A stretch of DNA of 46,859 nt, taken from assembly GCA_903904685.1 (NCBI GenBank), contig CAIVDS010000019.1, forward strand, positions 1-46,859, read 5' to 3'. This document shows positions 41,346-46,859 of this stretch, piece by piece. The notes below the pieces were generated by a model, which was given only the letters and a program-made list of their open reading frames with translations, made no database searches and had not been told where the DNA came from. Position 1 is the first letter of the stretch. Every line of letters starts with the position of its first letter. This stretch comes from an uncultured Verrucomicrobiota bacterium (GTDB taxonomy: Bacteria > Verrucomicrobiota > Verrucomicrobiia > Opitutales > Opitutaceae). Position numbers and translations under genes: made by a program.

Positions 41346-43115
41346 ATGCATAGTTTTTCCGAGCAATGTCTCGATATGGCCCGCTCCATTCTGGGCCACA
41401 ACCTTGATTCGATCCAGCCCGACGGCAGCGTTCTTCCCGCCCCCGGAGAAGAACCCCGCCCCGATGAACCGGGCCACGTCGCCTATGCGCTGGGCGAGTA
41501 TTATCGCGCCACCGGCGAGACTACGCTCAAGGGCTACGATCTCATCGATCTCACCGCCCGCTGCGTCACCGCGCAGATGTTCACCGAGCCCGCCACGGAA
41601 AACGGCCTCGCCTACGCCGCGCTCGGCCTCCTGAGCTTCGGCCCCTCCAAGGAACGCAATCCCGTCTGGGAACGCCTCGTCGAAGAGACGCAGGTCCGCA
41701 TCGACAAGCAACTCCTCCACCGCAGCGACCACGACAACCACTGGCAGGCGTTCAACATCGCCAAGGCCGTCGCGCGCTACAGCTTCGGCCTCTCCAAGAA
41801 GGACGAAACCTCCCGCCTCATCGAGCGCATGGTCGAGCGCATCAACCAGACCAGCTCCAACGGCTTCTTCGACGACTCGACCACCGGCCTCGGCGGCAAC
41901 TTCAATCTCTACGGCGTGATGACGTTTGTCTTCGCCCGTTCCGCGCTGCAGCTCCACGCCAACAGCGGCGTGCGCGACCGCAAGCTCCCCACCCTCCGCA
42001 CCTACGCCGAGAAGTATCTCAAGATCATTCCCGATCTCGTCCGCGCCGACGGCCTCGGCTGGGCGTTCGGCCGCGCCGCCGGCGCCTACGGGCAGATGCA
42101 CCTCATCTCGCTCGTTCTCCAAGGACTGCGCGACGGCTGGATTCTCGAAGAGCAGAAGTCCAAATACTACGACGTTCTCCGCCGCCTGTTCGTGTTTTTC
42201 TATCAGACGTATCTCGACCAGGAGCACGGCTTCCTCGACCTGCGCGACGACGAGCGCACCGCCTTCGGCCATCACACGACCCGCATGGCCAACTTCGACG
42301 CCGCGCGCTATCTCACCCAGTGGTCGCGCCTCGCCAAGACCGTGCATATGCCCGTTTCCGCCAAGCCCGAGCTGGCCAAGACCGTCGGACGCTTTGTCAT
42401 GTTCGACAAGTCGAACCGCAAGGAGCAGGGCCTCTTCCTCTATCGCGATGCCGAAAGCGGCCTCCACGCGCAGATCCCGCTCATCAGCTCCGGCTCCCAC
42501 CTCACGAGCGACTCCCTGCCCTTCCCGCACTGTCCCGGCGTGTTCGACTGGCCAAACAACGTCTACATGCCCGTCATGCTCCCCGAGCTGACGTTCAATG
42601 TCGGCGGCGTCTCCCAGGTCACCCTGCCCGCCTTCTACGGCAAGAACTGCGTCACCGGCCTCGGCCCCAAGAACAGCTTCTATTTCAAATACGAGCAGCC
42701 CGAGCTCATCAACACCGCCGAAGAAATCCTCAAGAACCTCGGCAGCGTGAAGGTTCAGTGGAATTTCTCCGGCTCCAAGGTGAGCTGCGAATTCGCCTAC
42801 AGCGTGAAGCAGCAGGTCGAGCTCACCAAGTTCCGCTACGTGCTCGCCATCGCCGCCCCGCACTCGAAATACCATGTCAACGGCGCCCTCGCGCTCGGCC
42901 TCGAAGGCCATCGCTGCACCGTGCAAAAAGACGATTTTCAGGGCATCTGGCAGGAGACCGAGGTCGTCAGCGCCGATCCGACCCACCGCACCAACTACGG
43001 GAAGATCCACTACCTCCAGCACCTCGTGCGCGACCACACGCTCATCATGCGTCCAGGTCAGGTTTACCGCCTCGTCGTGAACTTCGATCCCGACGTCGCC
43101 CACGTCGACGGCTGA
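41346..43115 (+). CDS. Hypothetical protein, possible alpha/alpha-toroid fold
   Basis: This 589-residue soluble protein without a signal peptide was not recognised as any named family. The first ~340 residues are a series of helical hairpins (ITVTGE-like [60 protein letters not shown]) reminiscent of (alpha/alpha)6 toroid enzymes of carbohydrate metabolism. The rest (~370-589) appears beta-rich ([38 protein letters not shown]), as in lyases or phosphorylases with a C-terminal sandwich. Catalytic residues cannot be fixed. It precedes hisF by 17 bases and may share its transcript. Confidence 0.7.
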   Translation: MHSFSEQCLDMARSILGHNLDSIQPDGSVLPAPGEEPRPDEPGHVAYALGEYYRATGETTLKGYDLIDLTARCVTAQMFTEPATENGLAYAALGLLSFGPSKERNPVWERLVEETQVRIDKQLLHRSDHDNHWQAFNIAKAVARYSFGLSKKDETSRLIERMVERINQTSSNGFFDDSTTGLGGNFNLYGVMTFVFARSALQLHANSGVRDRKLPTLRTYAEKYLKIIPDLVRADGLGWAFGRAAGAYGQMHLISLVLQGLRDGWILEEQKSKYYDVLRRLFVFFYQTYLDQEHGFLDLRDDERTAFGHHTTRMANFDAARYLTQWSRLAKTVHMPVSAKPELAKTVGRFVMFDKSNRKEQGLFLYRDAESGLHAQIPLISSGSHLTSDSLPFPHCPGVFDWPNNVYMPVMLPELTFNVGGVSQVTLPAFYGKNCVTGLGPKNSFYFKYEQPELINTAEEILKNLGSVKVQWNFSGSKVSCEFAYSVKQQVELTKFRYVLAIAAPHSKYHVNGALALGLEGHRCTVQKDDFQGIWQETEVVSADPTHRTNYGKIHYLQHLVRDHTLIMRPGQVYRLVVNFDPDVAHVDG

Positions 43116-43132
43116 GCCGCGCTCCGCCTCTC

Positions 43133-43894
43133 ATGCTCTCCCGCAGAGTCATTCCCTGCCTCGACGTGACCAACGGCCGCGTGGTCAAGGGCGTGAAGTT
43201 TCTGGAGCTGCGCGATGCCGGCGATCCCGTCGAGTCGGCCAAGGCCTACGACGCCCAGGGAGCCGACGAACTCGTCTTCCTCGACATCACCGCCTCCAGC
43301 GATGGTCGCGGCATCATGCACGATGTCGTCGCCCGCACCGCCGAGCAGTGCTTTATGCCCCTCACCGTCGGAGGGGGTCTTCGTTCGCTCGCCGACATCG
43401 AGGCCATGCTCAAGGCCGGCGCCGACAAAGTCTCGCTTAACACCTCCGCGATCAAAGACCCGCAGCTCATCGCCGCCGCCTCGCGCCGCTTCGGCGCGCA
43501 ATGCATCGTCCTCGCGATCGACGCCCGCCGCGAACCCAACCAGGACAAGTGGCGCGTCTTCACCCACGGCGGACGCCACCCCACCGAGCTCGACGCCGTC
43601 GAATGGGCCAAACAAGCCGTCGCACTCGGCGCAGGCGAAATCCTCCTCACCAGCATGGACCGCGACGGTACCAAGATAGGTTACGACTGCGCCCTCACCC
43701 GCCGCGTAAGCGACGCCGTCACCGTGCCCGTCATCGCCAGTGGCGGCGCCGGCGAACTCTCCCACTTTGCCGATGCGATCACGGAAGGCCACGCCAGCGC
43801 CGTGCTTGCCGCGAGCCTCTTCCACTTCGGCACGCTCACGATCCCGCAGGTGAAAGACTACCTCGCCGGCCAAGGCCTGCCCGTGCGCCGCTGA
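43133..43894 (+). CDS. hisF: Imidazole glycerol phosphate synthase subunit HisF
   Basis: This 253-residue cyclase subunit of histidine biosynthesis partners with HisH. The (beta/alpha)8 barrel starts [20 protein letters not shown], with catalytic Asp11, and carries the second catalytic Asp in [29 protein letters not shown] and [16 protein letters not shown] are further phosphate-binding motifs. No hisH or other his gene is nearby. The ATG at 43133 matches the family start. It follows the unknown 589-residue protein by 17 bases. Confidence 0.96.
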   Translation: MLSRRVIPCLDVTNGRVVKGVKFLELRDAGDPVESAKAYDAQGADELVFLDITASSDGRGIMHDVVARTAEQCFMPLTVGGGLRSLADIEAMLKAGADKVSLNTSAIKDPQLIAAASRRFGAQCIVLAIDARREPNQDKWRVFTHGGRHPTELDAVEWAKQAVALGAGEILLTSMDRDGTKIGYDCALTRRVSDAVTVPVIASGGAGELSHFADAITEGHASAVLAASLFHFGTLTIPQVKDYLAGQGLPVRR

Positions 43895-44254
43895 TGCAAA
43901 GCCAACGGAGGTCAGACTACGCGGTTGGATCTTGGCAGCTAAGAGGTTGCGCCTTCACAGGGGGGAAACGGCCTTGCATTTATAAGAATTCTTTACCACC
44001 AATCAGCCGTGAGCCTATTGATGTTATGAAACAGGTTTTACGGCTTTCTCTGAGTTTTTATCGTTTTTCACCTCTAAAAACCGCCTTTTCTCACCTGCCA
44101 ACCTTCAAAAATTCCCAGCTGCACTGCCCTTCGATGATTTTGTAAACCTACCACATTGACATACCTTTCGCCAATGTGCCTGTGCCAAGTCAGGAGTAAC
44201 CTGTGTTACAAGGTGAGGCGAAAACACAAATCCCAAGACTACAACTAGATCATC
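43895..44254. other. Intergenic region with possible leader of the barrel gene
   Basis: There is no gene. A TTGACA box (44156-44161) has no good -10 partner at normal spacing. Two small dyads, CATTG...CAATG (44154-44176) and GTAACCTGTGTTAC (about 44195-44208), lie within 100 bases of the start of the outer-membrane gene and may belong to its leader. The rest, about 43910-44140, shows nothing definable. Confidence 0.35.
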
Positions 44255-44908
44255 ATGAATACAAAACTCAAACTAATCGCCGTTGCAGCATTTCTTGCGC
44301 TCGGTGTTTCCTCATACGCCCAGCAGGCCTTTGTTCGCCCGGATATCGGCTATTCCTATACAACCGCCAAGGCTAATCTGTTTACCGGAGCCACGAATGT
44401 CAAAATCGGCGGTGCATTTAGCTACGGTCTCGACGCTGGTGCGGCATTCGGGGACCAAAATGAGCATGAGTTGAGCCTGTCGCTCAATATCGCCGATTAC
44501 AGTCTCAGGCAATCGGGCACTGGGCTCGTTGGGCCAGGTGCCACTACCGATAGCGCGAAATTGACGGTGAAAACAATACCAGTCATGCTGAATTATCGTT
44601 ATCTCTTTGGCGCCAAGACTGATTCCGTCCGCTTCTACTTGGCTCCTTCGCTCGGATACACATGGGTAAAGGGCAGATACTACTCGGCCAGCACCAGTGC
44701 ACCCCCGGGACCCTTTGTTACGACAGTAAAAAACGCAAGTTCATCGAAGACCGATTTTACGTTGGGCATGGGCTTTGGCGCTGAAATCAATCTCGCCGAC
44801 AATGTGGACTTGGACCTCGGGTATCACTATACGAATAGCCAGTCCTATCAGGGTGGTCCCCGTCTCAATGTCCATACCGTCAGTGCTGGTGTTAGTTACA
44901 AATTCTAA
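44255..44908 (+). CDS. Outer-membrane beta-barrel protein
   Basis: This 217-residue exported protein has a signal peptide (residues ~1-22, LIAVAAFLALGVSSYAQQ) and alternating amphipathic strands (ELSLSLNIADYSLRQ, IPVMLNYRYLFGAKTDSV, FTLGMGFGAEINLADNVDL). It ends in ...SYKF, the C-terminal Phe that marks outer-membrane barrels for BAM assembly. It probably has eight strands, like small OmpA/OmpW-type or opacity-like proteins; the function is unknown. It is less GC-rich than the neighbouring hisF. A strong terminator follows 140 bases downstream. Confidence 0.8.
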   Translation: MNTKLKLIAVAAFLALGVSSYAQQAFVRPDIGYSYTTAKANLFTGATNVKIGGAFSYGLDAGAAFGDQNEHELSLSLNIADYSLRQSGTGLVGPGATTDSAKLTVKTIPVMLNYRYLFGAKTDSVRFYLAPSLGYTWVKGRYYSASTSAPPGPFVTTVKNASSSKTDFTLGMGFGAEINLADNVDLDLGYHYTNSQSYQGGPRLNVHTVSAGVSYKF

Positions 44909-45047
44909 GAAAACCTGATCGGAAGTTAGAGAGCCTGATCACTTCACTGTCGCTCTCGGACTCCATTAACTGGGGGTAACGCTGGAGAGACAAGGCTCAA
45001 CGGGTGTGAATCATTTTCAGGCGATCAACGCCCTTTAGTTTAACCAC

Positions 45048-45082
45048 AAGCATGCGACCTCACCAAGGTCGCATGCTTTTTT
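45048..45082 (+). terminator. Intrinsic terminator after the outer-membrane gene
   Basis: AAGCATGCGACCT (45048-45060) pairs perfectly with AGGTCGCATGCTT (45066-45078) around a five-base loop and is followed by TTTT, giving a 13-bp stem. Confidence 0.92.
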
Positions 45083-45230
45083 GGCCGAGCACTACGCCCC
45101 GCCTGAAGGCGCGATAATACTGCCTAAGACTAGGGAAAGGGCCTTAACGGAAATAACGAAAACGTCAGGCGTTTCCAAAATTTAAGATCGCAAGTAGCGG
45201 CGTATTCGCATCAATTTTGACAACTCCATC

Positions 45231-45308
45231 ATGGCTCATATTTTACTGATTGATGACCACGAGAATTTACGAGAGGTGCTTGGCATTTTTCTCAAGGAGC
45301 AAGGGTGA
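45231..45308 (+). pseudogene. Truncated response regulator (receiver-domain N-terminus)
   Basis: An ATG opens a frame encoding MAHILLIDDHENLREVLGIF, then LKEQG and a stop. This is the first beta strand, acidic pair and helix of a receiver domain. The phosphoacceptor Asp and everything after are lost. The break lies 28 bases before a palindromic element, so insertion or deletion by a mobile element is a probable cause. Confidence 0.65.
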
Positions 45309-45335
45309 CGGGATACACTTTTTCGAGCCACCCGA

Positions 45336-45519
45336 AGAGTTAGTCCGAGCGATGAGATGAGGTGCGGTATAGGTTGTGGTTTGTCGTTCTCCGGCGGAGG
45401 GAGGCCCGTAGGGTATTGAGCGGATGCGTGCAGGCCGCCAAGCCGGGCCTGCCCTCCACCACGGCTTGCCAACCCAAACCACAACCAACATACCCCAATC
45501 AACCGCTCGGACTAACTCT
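45336..45519. mobile_element. MITE-like palindromic element
   Basis: The ends are near-perfect inverted repeats: GAGTTAGTCCGAGCG at 45337-45351, with its complement at 45504-45518. An inner 11-bp pair (GGTTGTGGTTT 45372-45382 with 45476-45486) continues the fold. The centre has another 7-bp hairpin (45430-45436 with 45446-45452). No transposase is encoded. The element resembles a miniature inverted-repeat transposable element; a structured RNA is an alternative. No clear target duplication was found. Confidence 0.6.
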
Positions 45520-45576
45520 CCATCAGGACTACTTTTGTCGTTCAACTCAAATAGTCCCGTTTTGGGATGTTTTCAG

Positions 45577-45604
45577 TGGTGCGGTCGCCGGGAATCGAAT
45601 TCGG
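45577..45604 (-). other. tRNA 3'-end-like fragment (possible att remnant)
   Basis: The minus strand reads a T-arm-like segment (TTCGATTCC inside CCGAATTCGATTCCCGG), then CGACCGCACCA with an encoded CCA. No matching 5' acceptor strand (GCGGTCG) is found within 80 bases, so this is not a whole tRNA. Two of five T-stem pairs are mismatched. A tRNA 3' end left by an integrative element is possible. Confidence 0.35.
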
Positions 45605-45767
45605 ATTATATTAATGTACAGGAAGATGCATGATCGTGCAGCATGTTGAATTCACGTGAATTGAAAAATAGAAATTCATAAACGTTTTAAGCGTGCTGCG
45701 CAGGAAAAAGCAGCTCTACACGATTTTAGTGCCAGGAAACGTCAGGAAAATCGGCGGTGAATTCAGG

Positions 45768-45836
45768 CTACTTTCCTACCCCGGCCCTCACCAGAAAATG
45801 ATCCGTCCACAGCGCCTTGAGCGTGTCGTTCGGATG
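45768..45836 (-). pseudogene. Duplicated 3' end of an endonuclease/phosphatase-like gene (copy 1)
   Basis: The minus strand encodes HPNDTLKALWTDHFLVRAGV and a stop (45768-45770). Bases 45785-45836 match 46534-46585 at 50 of 52 positions. The Asp-His pair in WTDHFLV is typical of the C-terminal motif of the endonuclease/exonuclease/phosphatase superfamily. This copy keeps the natural end of the gene, whereas the other copy keeps sequence upstream. Confidence 0.6.
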
Positions 45837-45868
45837 TCAACATACGAGGACGACGATTGCCACTGAAG

Positions 45869-46135
45869 CTAGCGTCGGTTCTTTAAAAATGACTGCACCT
45901 CATCATGGGTGCCGCAAAGATGAAATACGAGCGCCCTGCCTTCGCGTTGGAAAATCAGCCTTAAATCCAAACCGCAACGGCACTCCATGAATGGAGGTAT
46001 GCGCCGTAGGCCAACCCCGGCATGCAGGTGAGGTTGCCCATAGGCCATTCCCGCAGCCTTCATTGACGCCAGAATCTCGGAACGGCGAGCAGCTGGGATG
46101 TTTTTAAGAAAACGAGGTGTGGCCAGCAGATTCAC
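45869..46135 (-). CDS. RelE/ParE-like toxin
   Basis: This 88-residue toxin belongs to a type II toxin-antitoxin pair. The compact alpha/beta layout of RelE/ParE toxins can be followed: an N-terminal helix (RFLKNIPAARRSEILASMKA), then LRRIPPFMECRCGLDLRLIF and the final VFHLCGTHDEVQSFLKNRR. Translation appears to start at GTG (46133-46135), overlapping the antitoxin stop (GTGA), which would couple the two. The antitoxin gene comes first, the usual order for regulation. Whether it cleaves mRNA or poisons gyrase cannot be told. Confidence 0.72.
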   Translation of the reverse strand: MNLLATPRFLKNIPAARRSEILASMKAAGMAYGQPHLHAGVGLRRIPPFMECRCGLDLRLIFQREGRALVFHLCGTHDEVQSFLKNRR

Positions 46136-46434
46136 GGGATAAGATCGGCCTCGCTAGCGATTGGGCGAAGCTTTCCGGCCCGCCTTGCCTGTGCCGTCTC
46201 CCTGCGCATGGCCCCGCCCGCCTTCACCGCCTGCGTCGGCGACAGGCCGTATTCACCGGAAAAATAGGACGCGTCAGACTCGGTAACCGCGAAAGGCAGC
46301 CCCCGGCGGTTCACGAGTTGGGTCAACGCCATTGAAACGAACGAACCTGCGTCAAGCCCAAGGCTTTTGAGCACCGCGTCACTATCACGCTTCAGGTTTT
46401 TATCTACACGCGCCCGCAATTGAATGGTTGGCAT
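46132..46434 (-). CDS. RelB/DinJ-family antitoxin
   Basis: This 100-residue antitoxin has a ribbon-helix-helix opening (TIQLRARVDKNLKRDSDAVL, then KSLGLDAGSFVSMALTQLVN and RRGLPF), the classic RelB/DinJ N-terminus. A C-terminal tail that would wrap the toxin follows (residues ~60-100). It overlaps the toxin start by four bases. The ATG is at 46434. Direct repeats upstream are candidate operators. Confidence 0.82.
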   Translation of the reverse strand: MPTIQLRARVDKNLKRDSDAVLKSLGLDAGSFVSMALTQLVNRRGLPFAVTESDASYFSGEYGLSPTQAVKAGGAMRRETAQARRAGKLRPIASEADLIP

Positions 46435-46480
46435 GACTCAAAAGTGTTCAAATCGACTCAAGTGTCAAGTTTGACGAAAA
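46435..46480 (-). promoter_or_regulatory. Promoter/operator region of the toxin-antitoxin operon
   Basis: A minus-strand TTGACA lies at 46468-46463. Seventeen bases on is ACTTTT, a weak -10. Two direct repeats, GACTCAAAAGTGTTCAA and GACTCAAGTGTCAA (plus-strand reading, from 46435 and 46455), overlap the promoter and are likely ribbon-helix-helix operator sites. Confidence 0.4.
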
Positions 46481-46533
46481 AGCGGATATTGCAGCGAGAT
46501 GCCCCCGCTTCCCAGTGACCCTACTCCCCCCCC

Positions 46534-46740
46534 CCCTCACCAGAAAATGATCCGTCCAGAGCGCCTTGAGCGTGTCGTTGGGATGCTTGGGCAAGGGCGG
46601 TCGGACGATCTCCACGGCGTTTAATTCCCCTGATGTGAAGATGTGATCGAATGCCCGCCTGCTGAGATGGGTCGGTGCGTAATCGGTCAGGGCTGCGGAG
46701 TCTTCCAACGGCAAACATGGTGCGGCAGATCGAACCCTCA
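46534..46740 (-). pseudogene. Broken endonuclease/exonuclease/phosphatase-like gene (copy 2)
   Basis: A frame encodes LPLEDSAALTDYAPTHLSRR, then AFDHIFTSGELNAVEIVRPP and KALWTDHFLV. It contains DHIF and DHFLV motifs as in the C-terminal half of DNase-I-like phosphodiesterases. The N-terminal part with the catalytic metal site is missing. After WTDHFLVRG a run of G residues leads into unrelated sequence and the antitoxin promoter. The natural 3' end is found 700 bases away at 45768-45836. Confidence 0.55.
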
Positions 46741-46808
46741 TGGAAGAAATGAAACAGCCCTGTAAGCAACCGCTCACAGGGCGTTTCACTGGACCGAAAC
46801 GTCCCCTG

Positions 46809-46859
46809 TTACTTTTGCCCGTGCACTGTGCCGTGCAGCGTGGCCACTTCGTCTGCGTG
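46809..46859 (-). CDS. Partial C-terminus at the window edge
   Basis: The minus strand at the end of the window is open and encodes ...HADEVATLHGTVHGQK before a stop (46811-46809). Sixteen residues are too few to identify a protein, and the frame could be spurious. Confidence 0.2.
   Translation of the reverse strand, partial: HADEVATLHGTVHGQK

Noticed and set aside
45570-45660. Complete tRNA or tmRNA gene
   Set aside because: Only a T-arm-like segment and acceptor 3' strand are visible; no 5' acceptor strand, D-arm or anticodon arm fits upstream.
1-46859. CRISPR array
   Set aside because: The only regular repeats are the 21-bp arrays, which have no alternation of conserved repeats and unique spacers, and no cas genes are present.

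Overview
The window looks like a chromosomal segment of an Opitutaceae-type bacterium (phylum Verrucomicrobiota). The clues are high GC content, Gram-negative envelope genes (lptC/lptA/lptB, kdsC, tolB, a RND efflux system, a beta-barrel porin-like protein), an HPr kinase without a neighbouring PTS operon, DUF5069 and rpmG contexts, a VWA/MoxR 'bat' operon and GA/CT-word-rich spacers. This taxonomic call is inference from gene content, not a database match. The left edge falls inside an integron attC site, and the right edge lies in a degraded gene.

Region by region. 1-1.8 kb: the proximal end of a chromosomal integron, with a truncated attC, one cassette gene for a small membrane protein (minus strand), the attI/cassette junction and a divergent integron integrase. 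2.0-4.1 kb: one unknown helical protein, then about 1.3 kb without genes that holds an array of degenerate 21-bp repeats and a REP-like dyad. 4.1-6.0 kb: a two-gene sugar catabolic operon (Gfo/Idh/MocA oxidoreductase and TIM-barrel isomerase). 6.1-12.1 kb: a four-gene copper/silver efflux operon (TRASH-like protein, CusC, CusB, CusA). 12.3-16.7 kb: a GH39 glycosidase, two decayed IS5-type transposase ends, a UroD-fold protein and an aldo/keto reductase. 16.8-22.3 kb: a fused alpha-beta 2-oxoacid dehydrogenase E1, then kdsC-lptC-lptA-lptB with stop/start overlaps, and hprK. 22.4-27.6 kb: a tiny membrane protein antisense to an unknown coiled-coil-like protein, superoxide dismutase, TolB-like protein, Mrp ATPase, a small conserved protein and ribosomal protein L33. 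27.9-35.3 kb: the MoxR-DUF58-BatA-BatB/C-BatD/E operon. 35.3-38.3 kb: LOG-family protein, GluQ, Mog, a small membrane protein and DUF5069. 38.4-38.8 kb: a second 21-bp repeat array. 39-43.9 kb: a small membrane protein, an M48 peptidase fused to a pseudopilin-like segment, a PepSY-like lipoprotein, an unknown 589-residue protein and hisF. 44.2-46.9 kb: an outer-membrane barrel gene with a strong terminator, followed by a mobile-element graveyard: a truncated response regulator, a palindromic MITE-like element, a tRNA 3'-end-like sequence and a RelBE-type toxin-antitoxin module flanked by a 52-bp direct repeat derived from the 3' end of a broken endonuclease-like gene.

The clearest candidates for undescribed biology are the two intergenic arrays of exactly 21-bp degenerate units (3.3-3.8 kb and 38.4-38.8 kb). 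Read in opposite orientations they share a common framework, and they keep their phase over roughly 20 units each without insertions or deletions. The integron, the M48-pseudopilin fusion and the toxin-antitoxin insertion with its 52-bp duplication are secondary points of interest.
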